This document shows positions 23,731 to 34,939 of a DNA stretch of 44,264 nucleotides, piece after piece; the first letter of the stretch is position 1, and each line of letters opens with the position of its first letter. The stretch covers positions 1,325,765 through 1,370,028 of the forward strand of contig SCFE01000095.1 of assembly GCA_004352715.1 (NCBI GenBank), in the 5' to 3' direction. The position numbers were made by a program, and so were the translations under genes. The notes below the pieces were generated by a model. That model did no database searches. It was not told where the DNA came from and saw nothing but the letters and a program-made list of their open reading frames with translations. The stretch is from Hofstenia miamia. Its lineage: Eukaryota; Xenacoelomorpha; Acoela.

Positions 23731-25559
23731 AATGTATAGTTTACTGAACTTACTCTAGAAGTACCCTTGTTTCAGAAAAGATGTAATGATTTTAATGCTT
23801 GTGGACATGAAGTTTGCTACTGTTGCAAACAAATGTTGTGTTAGCATCAATGGTCATACTAAAACGACTAATAATGAGCCGGATATTAGAAGTGAAAATT
23901 AAGTCTAATCTTCATTTAATGTGCATGAATATTTTTTGCACAATTGGCATGAAGTCAAATGAGGTTGCAGCTGCCGAAGTCATCATGACATTTCATACAG
24001 TCATTACAGGTATAAATCAACTGACTGAACCTCTATTCTGATGACAAAGATATTTCCAGACTTAATTAATGCAAAAAAGTTCTATTCTGCGTGCACCAAG
24101 ATTCAATCTATCGTAAAAAATATACTTACTCCAAGTCTCTTCAATATGTGCTAAATGATAAATAACATGAAATCAAGTATCTGGAGGTATCCACTGATGG
24201 CAGCAATAAAAAATCCACCCTATTGTTATACAATATTTTGATTGGAAAAAGGACGTCTGAAGTCGAAATTATTGGATGAGAGGATCACTAAAAACGAAAC
24301 TTCCTTGACAATTGCAAATGAAATTAAAGAAATCACGAGAAAAAATACTTTATAACAAGTGCATTCCGTTTCCTGGTAACAACTGAAACACCAATTTTGG
24401 TGGGCGGCGCAGGAGTAAAAGTAACAATGTTTTTACATGGTGTTACTTGTCTAGCACACATTTTGAATAACTGCTTACTCCATTGTGCAAATCCGATTAA
24501 TCTTGATGTCAAAAGTTTTATTTACAAAACCTACCAATATATTATTATTATTATTTATACTGTTTGAACAGGAGCCTTGAAAAATTGTCTATTTGTGGAT
24601 ATAGAAGACTTGTCTCCCACATCCTAACCACATAGATTTCCGCTCATCCTAGTATTTCTCGAATGCTGCAATTGCATCCAATCGTAGTTCTTGTCCTTTG
24701 ACAAGTCACCTGTTACATTAAATCATTTTTTTTGAAAATTAATCGAGTAAATATTATTTACTTTCCAGCTGTTTTTCATAAACGAATTCAAAATAGCGAG
24801 AAGTCAAATATATCTCTGGTTGAAGTAGTAACTGCTCTCAATTCTGTTAAGGTAACCATCCTAGAAAGGAAAAGACAGATGTTAGTATCGATTCAAAAAA
24901 ATCAATATTGACGAAATTCAAGGAAAGGGAACAACCAGAAATGTGATTGGCTAATGAACATTTGTGCAAAAGCGGCTTAAACCCGATGCACCTGCACATT
25001 GCAAAATTGAAAAAAAATTATGAAACCATTAAAAATTGACAATTTTACTTTAGAATTATAGCACATAATGTGGAACGCATTTTAATTTGATACAGCTTCA
25101 ATGGTGCAATAAAAGTCTATTTTGGTTAGATCCATTTCAAAAATCTTCACAGTTGTATATAATTTCAATGACACTTCGTCTAAACAATTTCACGATGTCG
25201 TTTTTTCGTGCCAAATTTAAAGGAATCTCAAAGTATTCAAAGGCTGAATGGAACAATAAATTTGAATTGCTGTTTTTGTGTCTGTTTCTTGTTTTCTGCT
25301 TTGTTTTACTTGCCAGCAAAACTTGTCCTTCTTGGGTGATGAAGACATGGTAGGTCTAGATTCTATTAATCTGATATAATCAGGCCTGCTTCAAGCTCAA
25401 TCCAATCAACAAAAGTCGATCATTACTAATTTCAATTTTCATTGGTAATTTCTCATTTCTGTTTGTCTTTTAAGAATTATTCCCAATGAGGATCACAAGA
25501 CGTTATTAGCATCCCCATTTGGAAGTTGTACGAGTTCACAATTTACGTGTTGCTTTTTA
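23731..25559. other. No gene recognised
   Basis: Frames at 23814-24041 and 25087-25353 show no domain. A short (ATT)n run lies at about 24537-24555. Confidence 0.45.
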
Positions 25560-25574
25560 GTTTTTATACCCACT

Positions 25575-26516
25575 ACCACCTCGGAGAGCACGGCTGACAA
25601 CTGCTGCACTCAATGCGGCGATTGCAGTTGTTGATGACTTTCCGGATCGCATTGATGTGGATGGTGTTGCTTTCCAACAAAGCGATATCTTGACGGAGAA
25701 TGTCGACAGTCATGGTGTAGGAATAAAAGATGATGCTTCAAGTGATGAAGAGCTGGACAATGAACTACTAGCTCACTTGGACAGCAGTGACTCTGAAAAC
25801 GAGGATACTTCTGCTAATCCCCTCTTTTACCCGCTGTATTTACTTCATCTAATGGCAGCATTTGGGATGTATGTGATGCCTCTACGGCTGGTAGACAACC
25901 GGGTCGAAATGTTTGCAATGCTGTTGCTCGTCTTAGGCCAGGTTTTCATCTTAGTTCCTGTTCGGATGCAGCTGTTGCATACACCAATTTGAAAGGACGT
26001 CGCATTGCAAGGGAAAATAATAGAAATTGGAAGCATGTTTCAAGAAGGAAATTGATGCTTTTGTTGGGCTTTATATGATTGCAGGTAAGACATAGCAAAT
26101 TATTTGCTAATTTTAGGGGTTTACAAGGCCAATCAACGGGATGCTGAAGAGCTCTGGAGTAGTCGCGATGGTCATAGTATTTTCCGAGCTACAATGAGCT
26201 TCAAGCAAATCAAAAGAGCCCTCCGATTTGATGATGCCATTTAAAGAGCCTACACTGATCCACTACCGCTAGTAAGATGCACCATTGAGCTACTAAATGA
26301 CAATTTTGGCAGAAATTACCGCCCAGGACCTTACCTTTGTGTTGACAAACAACTGGTAGAATCCATTGGCCGGATTCGCTTCAAACAGTACATACCAACC
26401 AAGCCTGGTAAGTTTGGAATCAAGGTCTTCTGGATTGCTTGCAAACTCTGAGAATACATTTCCCCTGAAGTGTGTTGCTTATGTTGGTGCAGGAACTCCT
26501 ACTCAGAATCCCATGA
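25575..26516 (+). pseudogene. piggyBac transposase, N-terminal half
   Basis: An open frame to 25800 gives an acidic N-terminal region (TAALNAAIAVVDDFPDRIDV, then SSDEELDNELLAHLDSSDSE), usual for piggyBac transposases. After frame changes the sequence reads GRRIARENNRNWKHVS, KKEIDAFVGLYMIAG and, across a 32-base intron-like gap (26085-26116), GVYKANQRDAEELW, then FRATMSFKQIKRALRFDDA, a TAA stop, and NYRPGPYLCVDKQL with the first catalytic Asp (VDEQL box). FKQYIPTKPGKFGIKVFW is the next family block. A TGA follows at about 26450, and CVAYVGAGTPT then runs into the LINE. The order matches DDE_Tnp_1_7 proteins. Several indels and stops show that it is inactive. Confidence 0.85.
26085..26116 (+). 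other. Putative 32-bp intron in piggyBac transposase
   Basis: Bases 26085-26116 start GTAAGA and end TTTTAG. Removing them joins ATT GCA G to GG GTT TAC and restores the family reading A-G-V-Y in one frame. The interior contains AGCAAAT-T-ATTTGCT, a short palindrome. A 32-base intron is extremely short, so an indel that happens to look like an intron is an alternative. Confidence 0.4.
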
Positions 26517-29500
26517 GGGTTTAACCAAGCGCAATACAGTGCTCAGGCGAAAACCTCAAGGCACCACTAGCCTCTGATGACCAAGAGTTCCTTAGCTGCC
26601 TCTACGTGGTGGGATCTGGATGGTAATTTAAAGTGCTAACACTGCACAGTCCTAGTGGGGGACTGTGTGGTGTTGCCTTCTATGGCTAACTAAATGTTAA
26701 GGAAGTCGCCTTTTATGGAGTGGTGCTCCTAAAAGGCAAAGAGAGCTATAAGGGAAAGAAACTAAAACAGAGATTAAGGCTACCCCAAGGACGAGAGGGA
26801 TACAGGACTGCAGCATATGCAGGGTCGTCCAAATACCGCATCAACCTTCTCAATGCTCGAAATTTCAATGACAGGAATCAATAGTTAACGCTATGATCTC
26901 AAGAGGCTTGGACTTGGTGTTGTTGTGTGAAACTCACCTAAAGAGCGAAGTGGCTATGGTTGTGTCAAATTGTTACTGTCTTTACAGTATAGGTCCCGGT
27001 ACAATGGCGAGGGATGGAGTTGGTTTGTTAGTTAGCCTCGGCTAGCTAATTGTAGACCCCTAGAACGACACGGCTGTCTTAAGGAAATGGCCTTTTTAGG
27101 CGTGCGTGACTTCATTGTTGCCTACGCAACAACTAAAAGACTTAGCTGAGTTTAACAGCAATCTCAACAAGGTCATATCTGAGTGCCAATCAAGAAGTAA
27201 ATTCCTTTTGGCAGGGGACTTCACCTGCAGAGAATTTCATCCCAGGAGTAATTGGAAATTTTGCCACAGCAGTTCATAATTCACAGAAAGGTGATACACT
27301 GGTACACTTCTTGGTTGACTAGAAACTAGCCCTGGCAAACACATTGTTCAGGCACACGTTTGTGCACAGTACCTCGTGGACCCATCCGGCTGGCCAGAAG
27401 TGTGCGGGCGCTATTGGGCTATTTTATAGTTCCAAAATGAGTAATGTTAGGGACGTTAGAGCTTGGCGAGATATAGATCTTGACTCGGACCATGACATTG
27501 TGATCATGGATCTTGTGCCTTTTACCAAAAAAGGCAGAGATCGCAATAAGCGTCTTAAGGATTTCTGCAGTGGGAACAATCAACAACCTACAGGCATGGA
27601 ACCCCAGTGGTCTCTCCTGCAATTCCCGTTCGTAATGGAAGCTTATGCTACTCTTGTCTGAAGCGGAACCGGGATGTGAGCACATAGTTGGTTGCATGTA
27701 CAGTGCATTAAAACCCTTCCTCAGAATTTCAGCCAAAGGAATTTTTTCAAAGCGATAAGGGCAGTGAAAAACTGCATCAGGTGACGTAAATTGGCCATCC
27801 TTAAGGAAGCATTATATACCCTTAATGAAACTGGAGATGGCGGCGACTGGGGTGGAATCAAAAGGTGTATCAAAGAGATTGTCAGAGTTAAACATGATGG
27901 GCTGCCTGGCAATAAAGCCAGAACAAAGCATTTCTCGCAAGTATTTAAAGAGTCTGCCAGGGATATAGATACAAAGGCATTCATAGATAAGCAGGATCTA
28001 TCCACACCTGAAGACTTGTAGTTGAACTGTCAACCAAACTTCACAGAGGTTCAAACGGCCATAGATTTGTTAAAACCACCCAAAGCTCCAGGTCGCAATG
28101 AGCTACAGGGAGAAGCTTTCAGATATGGAAGCAGTGCGCTTAGTGGACGTCTTACAGAAGACTTTGCACAAGTATTTAGTACGGAGAGATGTCCAAGGGA
28201 GTGGCGTGATGCAAAAGTTAGCTTCTTGCATAAAATGGGTTACAGTTCTGACCCTAACAATTACTGCACCATCTTCCCATTGGATGTCGGAAGCAAAAAA
28301 CCTTCGCAAAAATTCTGTATAGCAGGCTGGAGCAATTGCTGGATAATAAACGTATGCCCCTACAAAACTCAATGTGGTTTTAGATCAGGCAAGTCTACTG
28401 TGCAGGCCATTAATGTGATGAGACAAGCCCAAGAAGCTGTTAGATTATGGAAAGAAAACCTTTTAGCTTGTTTCATTGACCTTCAAAAGACCTTTGACTC
28501 CGTTCCAAGGCAAGTAATTTGACAGTGTCTAGCAACAAACGGTGCGCCAAAACGGATAATCAAGATCGTTAAGTTCTTGCATGATTCACCAATAGCGCAC
28601 ATTCAGGTGCAAGCGTTCGGTCTGAGCGTGGAGTTCAACCAGGATGTGTCCTCGGCCCGTGCTTATTTAACCTCCTTTTCCAATATCTCATCTGCGAGGG
28701 ACTAGATGGAACCCCGGAAGGAATTGTTTTTAACTCTTTCTTTGGTAAAGATAAAGTGGAACTTAAGCACATTGAGTATGCGGATGATCTCTGCCTTGTC
28801 AGCAGGTCTGAGGAGCAAATACAGAGGTATCTAGATGTTCTAGTTACAGTTCTAACGCCACTAGGTGCTAATATTTCTGTAACACAGACCAAGTGCATGT
28901 GGTTATCAAGGGCAGCAGAAAGAACTTATGATAGAGTTCATGTCTCTGGAAAGGAGATTGAATTAGTATCAGAGATTAAGTATGTAGGCTCGATGATCAT
29001 CACTGGTGGGACACCACTCTCTGAAGCAAAACATTGGTGCTGCAGCAAGATCTTATGTTATCGGCGAGAAGCACATCGGAATGGATTTGACAAAGCACTC
29101 TCTTACATTCTCTTATAAGGTGTTATGGCACCCATACTGACCTACGCATGCAAGACGTACACAGAAGCTGCTAGATAATTGGAGATGCTTGAGGCTTCCA
29201 TAAACACCTGTAAAAGGGTCCTTTGTGGGGTCTCACTTTGGGATAGCTTAACCAAGGACAAGGTTCATGGACTTCTGCCTTTCCAACAAGTGCGCGCAAT
29301 AATAGGACGTAAGCACTTAATTTTTGTAAGCCAGATGATGTCGCACAGTGAAAGCATAAATAGTGACCAACCCCTTGAGTTAGCAATGACGAAGGCATCA
29401 ATAAAATGTTCCTGAAGGTAATGGCCACATCATAAGTGCACAGAGAAGTCAGTGGTAAGGAAAGCAGTTGACTACATTATGCTTAAGGGATAATATAGGT

Positions 29501-29796
29501 AGTGAAGCATTTCACAAACTTGCAGGTCTAATCAATGGTGGCACAGAATTGATCCAAATGTGATTTTTTAGGGGAGTATTTGCAAGTGCCAAAGCTTCCA
29601 CATGCCAGCACAAGACACCTACGGTGCACGTAGTGTGAGTGTATGTTTCAAGGCTTCTGCTGTCAATTAGGGGTCTTGATGGGGCCAAGTCTGTATCCTA
29701 CACTTTTGACTTTGTGGCGATATTCTTACCACGGGTTCTGGACCAGATACGCTCGGTACCATACAAGCTTTAGCATTTCGTGAGGAGTTAGCGATG
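26505..29796 (+). mobile_element. RTE-like non-LTR retrotransposon
   Basis: About 3.3 kb inserted in piggyBac. It has a 5' non-coding region of about 330 bases with a hairpin (ACAGTCC/GGGGACTGT near 26646-26666), then an AP-type endonuclease, a reverse transcriptase and a C-terminal region. GGAACTCCTACTC (26492-26504) and GGAGCCCCCACCC (29797-29809) differ by four transitions only and may be a diverged 13-bp target duplication. No poly(A) or microsatellite tail is evident at the 3' junction, so that limit is approximate. Confidence 0.7.
26838..29430 (+). pseudogene. LINE ORF2: AP endonuclease and reverse transcriptase, decayed
   Basis: The translation over several frames begins KYRINLLNARNF (26840) and ISRGLDLVLLCETHL (26896), the start of an AP-type endonuclease with its catalytic Glu. 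LLAGDFT follows near 27209, WTHPAG near 27380, and WRDIDLDSDHDIVIMDL at 27465 with the terminal SDH. The reverse transcriptase starts about 28022: PPKAPGRNELQGEAFRYG, ECPREW-type motif, QCGFRSGKSTVQAI, then LACFIDLQKTFDSV (motif A Asp, about 28480). Further on are GVQPGCVLGPCLFNLLFQYL (motif B, about 28632) and IEYADDLCLVS (motif C, YADD at 28777-28788). TGA at 28520-28522 replaces a likely Trp codon, and a frameshift lies near 28605. KYVGSMI and the C-terminal helical region follow. The general pattern suits RTE-like LINEs; the clade call is by eye. Confidence 0.8.
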
Positions 29797-29809
29797 GGAG
29801 CCCCCACCC

Positions 29810-30480
29810 CTAAAGAAAAACGAGATGCAAGTGAAACAGTTACAGAGGCGATTGTACTAAATCTAGACAAGGATTTCCTGGATAATTTCTTCACGTCTAC
29901 TGGTTTATCTCAAAAGCTCGACAACAGAGAAACTACCATGGTTGTAACAGTGCATCAGAATGAAAGTAGGACGTCATCAGAGTGACTATTCATTACTGTT
30001 CGTCAAACAACATGTTGTACTTCTATCAACAATGCACACCTACCCAAAATCCAATGATAATGAAAAGCCCGAGATTGTTCAATTTTATAACGAGACTAAG
30101 CCTGGTGTTGATAACTTGGACAAGCTTGTTCGTACTTGTCCCTGTCAGCAGAAGTTTCACCAATGGCCGTACAGTGTCTTCATGAATTTGGTAGATGTTG
30201 CAGTTGTTGCTTCCTTTAAAACTGCTAACTTGGATGGTGGAAACTCTACACACTACAAATTCAAAAATAGTTGGGGTATGGTAATGCTACTTATAACTGA
30301 CTCTTAATTGATATTCGAAATACGAAACCATCAGAGGATGAAAAAGGTCGCTTCCGCTTTTGCTTTTAAAGCAGGATGTCTACCTTTGCGCATGTCGCGC
30401 CTCAATAAGGTTACGCAGGTACCTACATAAAAAGAATTGGGAAAGTTTGTTTATGCTCCCAAAGTTGTTCGGCATCTCAA
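29810..30480 (+). pseudogene. piggyBac transposase, C-terminal half
   Basis: The frame 29794-29985 reads EAIVLNLDKDFLDNFFTST, then RETTMVVTVHQN, corresponding to the DNFFTS box (second catalytic Asp) and the GTVRxN block. A frame change near 29970 leads to 29960-30307 with LLFVKQHVVLLSTMH, then KPEIVQFYNETKPGVDNLDK, which is the family VxxYNxxMGGVDxxD-type box carrying the last catalytic Asp, and QWPYSVFMNLVDVAVVAS. After the stop, the 30437 frame (LGKFVYAPKVVRHLN) resembles the usual L-x-x-L-x-x-x-L-x-x-P tail. No Cys-rich terminal finger is seen. About 60 residues expected between the first and second catalytic blocks are shortened. Confidence 0.8.
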
Positions 30481-30639
30481 CTACCTGAACATTAAATATG
30501 ATGAAGCGTTTCAAGCCCTCCAGCCACACCAATACACATTCAGTGCATATTGTCAAATTTCGAGCACATTCACAAATAGGTTTCCAGGTCTCAATTTCAC
30601 AATTAATTTCAAAAAGTCGTTGTAAATCTTGAAAAAACG

Positions 30640-31040
30640 GGTTTCCGTTTGAACTGGATAGCACTATTGTTGATCTTTTGTATATTGCAAACAAAATGTT
30701 AGAAACCTACTTAGCAAATTTCATTTGCTATTTATCTGAATTAACTTACCGCAAAATACTTGGATTAGTTTTAATTTAGATTATTTCCGCTATAAAATTG
30801 AAAAATTATCGCTATAGGCAACTGCCTTCATTTGCTGGTTGCCTCAACTAAGCAAATCCTACTACATTGATTCAATTTTTAAGGCTTTTACTTATAGATT
30901 ACAAATTTTATGGATTACTATATTTAAGCATACTTAGTTAAGAATGGAAAACGTTTATATTGTATTAATGATGCTTCATACTTCATAAGATACTTTTCAT
31001 TAATAAAATTTTGGGATATCTCAAACCTTATAGTAAACTG
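30640..31040. other. No gene recognised
   Basis: AT-rich spacer between the end of the piggyBac remnant and a LINE tail. No piggyBac right terminus was found. Confidence 0.45.
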
Positions 31041-31049
31041 CAATTTCCC

Positions 31050-31475
31050 CTATATGCGTGTTCAACTTATCATTCGAGGACATCCAAATTCAGTAGTGAA
31101 GTTCAATAAGCATTTTCTTAAAAATTCATTTTTAAACTCAGCAGCTGATCAATGGAATAACTTACCAATTGAAATAAAGCGAATTAAATTTAAAAATTTA
31201 AAAATCAAATTAATAACTACCTCCTTAAACAATATATCCCTAAAATAGGTTCTACATCATGGCAATGATTCCAGTTCTTTAAAAGATATCATTAATTAGC
31301 AATAAACTGGGTAAACTGATAATTGCGAATCCATGTTTTTTGTTATTATGTTTTTATAGTTTTTGTGTATTTTATGTTGTTATTGACGCATTAAGTGTAG
31401 TATTAGCAGCTTTTGTTAAGGTGTATAATTATGCCAATGTACTACACTTAATAAGAAATTCTATTCTATTCTATG
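31050..31475 (+). mobile_element. CR1/L2-like LINE, 5'-truncated 3' end
   Basis: The frame 31054-31248 ends a LINE ORF2: NKHFLKNSFLNSAADQWNNL followed by PIEIKRIKFKNLKIKLI is the standard end of CR1/L2-type reverse transcriptase ORFs (F..R....WN.LP.......FK..L). About 210 bases of 3' untranslated sequence follow. The element finishes in a TTCTA tandem repeat at about 31459-31473, a short microsatellite tail of the kind typical for CR1/L2 3' ends. Everything upstream of the last 65 codons is missing. This copy is related in type to the fragment at the left edge of the window, which lacks this tail. Confidence 0.75.
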
Positions 31476-32520
31476 TTTAAGATAAGACTGATCATGCCAC
31501 TAGAGTAATTAATTATATACATGCAATCCAAGGGAATGCTTTTGATAAATAATTTATAAACTTATGGCCAAAAAATTCTTAGCAGCAGGAGCATTCTTTA
31601 TTACGAAATTTGATTTTACTGAGTATCACAGTTACAAACCGTTCTGGTTGGAAAAATAATACATGAACGTATCTATGCTGGTAAATAGATATTTTCTTAA
31701 TAATGCTAAATAGTCAATGTTGTGAATACCTACTAAGATTATTATTCCATAGAAACTTAGATTTATCAAATAACTTTACCCGCCTATACAACTGTTTGCA
31801 CTGGTATGCATTTCATTTAGAAACTTTTTGCAATTTTACATAAATTCGAATTTGAACGACGCTCCAATTTCCAAATCTACAAGAAAATCAATACATGCAC
31901 GGTTGTCCGGAAATAACTTTAATTGACAAAAAATTGTGCACCAATGTTTTATACATCAATCGATAACTATTGCATCACTGATCACAACAAAACAAAATAA
32001 AATCATCTGTCGACGTCCAAATTTTTTTATAGTAGTATACTAATTATTAATAGTAAGTAGTAGTACAATTTTCAAAAGCTAATAAAGTAATTGCACCTAT
32101 TATTTCTCTGCATAAATCGAAAATTTAAATAAATATACTTTGATTTTTAAATAATATTTTAATAAACAAGCCGATGTCATTCAGATAAATATATTGTTTT
32201 ATAACGATTTATGAGATAACAATACAGGCCCCACTGTTGGAAACCAAAAATGAATTTATTTCCATATGAGTGGAATACTTACGGTAGAAAAGAACGTTTA
32301 AGATATTATGGTGAAAAGCATGGGCGAATGAGTAGCATAAGAGTAGTGAATAATCAAAGAACCCAAGGAAACAGGGAGAATTTGTGCTTCTGGCATTGTA
32401 GAGGTATATAATGTACTAGTATGTAATATACAAAAAGGCTACATTTCCAGACTGTTGGATTCAGAGACTTTTTGAACATAGGAATAATATTATCTATGTG
32501 CAATTTCTATGCGTGCTTAG

Positions 32521-33571
32521 GAATTAATCATTTCCGAAAGAAATCTTCACAGCCATAAATTGCTGGTTAAAATTGGCATTGACTCAGGCGGGAAGTTGCT
32601 TAAAAGTGTGCATGAACTTGCAACGATTCGATTGTGTGCAAAATGGATCGTTCAAAGATCAAGTATTAAAAAGCTTGTGATGTTAGCTATATACTACAAT
32701 GTGGAAGAGAACTACCGAAATATGGCAGCAACTTCGAGCTGTCTAAATTTTTTAATACACGTCATTTTTGCAGTAGATTTAAAACTTGCAAATATCATCA
32801 TAGGATTGATGTCGCATTCATCGAATCATCTTTGTTCATGGTGTAATGCTCCCAAAGCCCTTTTGATGAAGGGGGGCAGCATTACCACCCTGGGGATTCT
32901 TAGAAAGAATTTTTGGAAGTACTTCCACCAAGGGCAGAATAAGTCTAAAGCTAAGAATGCGGAAATAGGATTCACTTAGATCTCTTAAAAGAGAAAGTTG
33001 AGACTATTGTTCTTGACATTATTCCGCACATTAACACCATATCATGACTGGAGCAATCAATAAACTTTTTGCAGGAATGCAGCAAGAGTGGGAATGTGGG
33101 TCGATTAAATGGGTAGAAAGTTGTCGTATCACAAGCGAAGCGTACCATGGAGGTACATTTCTAGGCAATTCAGCCCGAAAACTCCTGAAAATTGTACATC
33201 TACTTGAAAATTTAAGTCCACCACACTGCCAAAGGTTTGTGGCTGCATTTTACGCCTTGGATGAGGTGGTAGCTAGTTGCTTTGGATCTCATCTGCAACC
33301 ATGTTATAAAGAAAACATACGTTTTGAAAGTATTTACAAGAAGTTAAACATCACAGTAACTTCGAAAAGTCATTGCACATTTCGATATGTTGCTAAATTC
33401 GGCAAATCCCGTCAGGATTTCCTTGCTTTCTTCAGCGAACAAGCGTCTGAGAGTGTTCACTACGACTTTGAGAATACATGAGAAAGATATAAGGTACCAC
33501 AAATCCAACCAAAATTTTCAACCCATCTTCTTCGAGCAGTGTGTGAATACAACCCCGCACATATTCAAATA
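32521..33571 (+). pseudogene. Transposase-like protein of unassigned family
   Basis: The readable part starts about 32521 after a TATGCGTGCTTAG that could be an acceptor. It gives SERNLHSHKLLVKIGIDSGG and, near 32740, LIHVIFAVDLKLANIIIGLM followed by SHSSNHLCSWCNAPK. It then shifts frame in the AKN-NRIH-LDLLKEKV region (about 32950) and again at MTGAINKLFAGMQQEW (33044). YHGGTFLGNSARKLLKIVHL and SEQASESVHYDFENT follow. A TGA at 33479-33481 replaces the Trp expected before ERYKVPQIQPKF, and the frame continues THLLRAVCEYNPAH. I remember proteins with this block order (DLK-x-x-N-x-x-x-G, CxWC, TGAxNxLF, YHGGxFxGN, EQAxExxHxDF) from invertebrate genomes as repetitive uncharacterised proteins. 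The placement between long inverted repeats implies a transposase. Three disruptions make this copy inactive. Confidence 0.7.
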
Positions 33572-34021
33572 GACATTTTTCAATTATCATATTACTTCTA
33601 TTATATTGCTAATTTAATACTTCGCTTTGATATTTCTTGCTTCTTGGAACACATTCATTATAAAACAATTATTTTCAATTTCTTTGTTCAGTGAGTACAT
33701 AAAACATAAATCATTTATATATTTACATTTAAATAAATACATACAATAAACATGATATTTTTGGTTTTCTACGGGGGTCTGTATTATTATCTCATAAATC
33801 ATTATAAAACAGTATCTTTAGCTTAATGACATCGGCAGATTAATAAGATATCATTTAAAACTCAGAGAATAATTATTAAATTTTCGATTTATGCAGCGAA
33901 ATAATAGGTACAATTACTTTATTATCTTTTGAAAATTAGCACTACTATTCATTATTAATAATAAGTAGTATACTACTATTAAAAAATTGGACGTCGATAG
34001 ATGATTTAATTTTTTTTGTTA

Positions 34022-34246
34022 GGCCACGGTTAGACTAGTGATTGTTTCAAAAGTGATATATCACATTTGAAAGAATTGCATGTCTAACCACCCGAGATAA
34101 TTAGCGACGTGACGATCACAAGGAAATCGAAAGAGCACGATTTCTTCGTTATCGTCACATCGCTAATTATCTTGGGTGATTAGACGTGCGATTCAATCAA
34201 AATGTAATAGATCACTTTTGAACAAATCACTAGTCTAACGGTGGCC
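34022..34246. mobile_element. Foldback MITE, PIF/Harbinger-like, 225 bp
   Basis: The element starts GGCCACGGTTAGACTAGTGA, and the reverse complement of its end is GGCCACCGTTAGACTAGTGA. The match continues with few mismatches almost to the centre (about 34134), so nearly the whole element folds into one hairpin of about 110 bp. It is flanked by TTA on both sides (34019-34021 and 34247-34249). A 3-bp TTA/TAA duplication and GG..-starting termini fit PIF/Harbinger. It lies inside the right inverted repeat of the 31895-34340 element, whose left arm lacks it. Confidence 0.85.
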
Positions 34247-34340
34247 TTATGATCAGTGAAACAATAGCTATAGGTTGATGTATAAAACATCGGTGTACAA
34301 TTTTTTGTCAATTAAAGTTATTTCCAGACAACTGTGCATG

Positions 34341-34939
34341 ATTAAAGGTATACAACGAATGGTGATTACTATATCAATAGAAATATTTTATAAATTTCAA
34401 CATTATCCAGTAAAAAATTCATAATTTTCTGTTTGAAAATGTTAACAAACGTTTGCTTTAATGAGAATCTAGGATATAAATTTCACATATTTTAATAAGT
34501 TTAGAAAAAATTTATTATGAAAAAATGATTGGTTTAGAATAGAATCATTATTCTTAGTCTCAGTAATGTTATATATAACACAACTGGACATAATCAAATA
34601 CAATGCATAACTATTTTCTTCTACGAAGTCTACAAATCTAATAAACTATAATTAACAATTTTTCACTATAACGGATAAGAATAATAGCAATATAGTACAT
34701 GCAGATAACATATTGCATTGAGCACCATAAAGTGCTAAAGAAGTGCGAATGTAATACTGCGCGTAAGTGAGATTTAATGAACATAAATTTGTTGAATCTT
34801 CTAAAGGTTAGAAAACAACATTTTGGAGTTTAAAGCAATATTTCACAAATTCAGCAATTGATAGTTTTGCTACCAACTGCGTTGTACATTAACATTTATG
34901 CTCATTTCCTGAATGTATCAGAAAAAAATTAGAATTGAA
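34341..34939. other. 3' flank of the Deltex gene; no other gene
   Basis: Probable 3' untranslated region and downstream sequence of the minus-strand Deltex gene. No AATAAA is present on the minus strand within 200 bases after the stop; ATTAAA at about 34774-34779 is a possible variant poly(A) signal. Confidence 0.45.

Larger units (their letters stand above)
25560..30480 (+). mobile_element. piggyBac element interrupted by an RTE-like LINE
   Basis: Two halves of one piggyBac-type transposase lie at 25575-26500 and 29810-30470, in the same orientation and in the correct order. A LINE separates them at about 26505-29796. GTGCAGGAACTCCTAC before the LINE and GGAGCCCCCACCCC after it are both compatible with the same G-[TA]-P-T coding site, which suggests an insertion with target duplication. 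I found no TTAA-bounded terminal inverted repeats, so the outer limits are set by coding similarity only. Confidence 0.7.
31895..34340 (+). mobile_element. DNA transposon with long (about 357-bp) inverted repeats
   Basis: The left arm is 31895-32252 and starts ATGCACGGTTGTCCGGAAAT. The right arm is 33757-34340; its reverse complement starts ATGCACAGTTGTCTGGAAAT. The arms stay alignable over about 357 bases, down to a shared ACCAAAAAT (near 32244 and 33757), with scattered substitutions and small indels. The right arm additionally holds a 225-bp MITE. Between the arms lies a broken transposase-like gene. The flanking target duplication is unclear: AT on both sides would fit if the element begins at GCAC. 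I cannot assign the superfamily. Confidence 0.8.
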
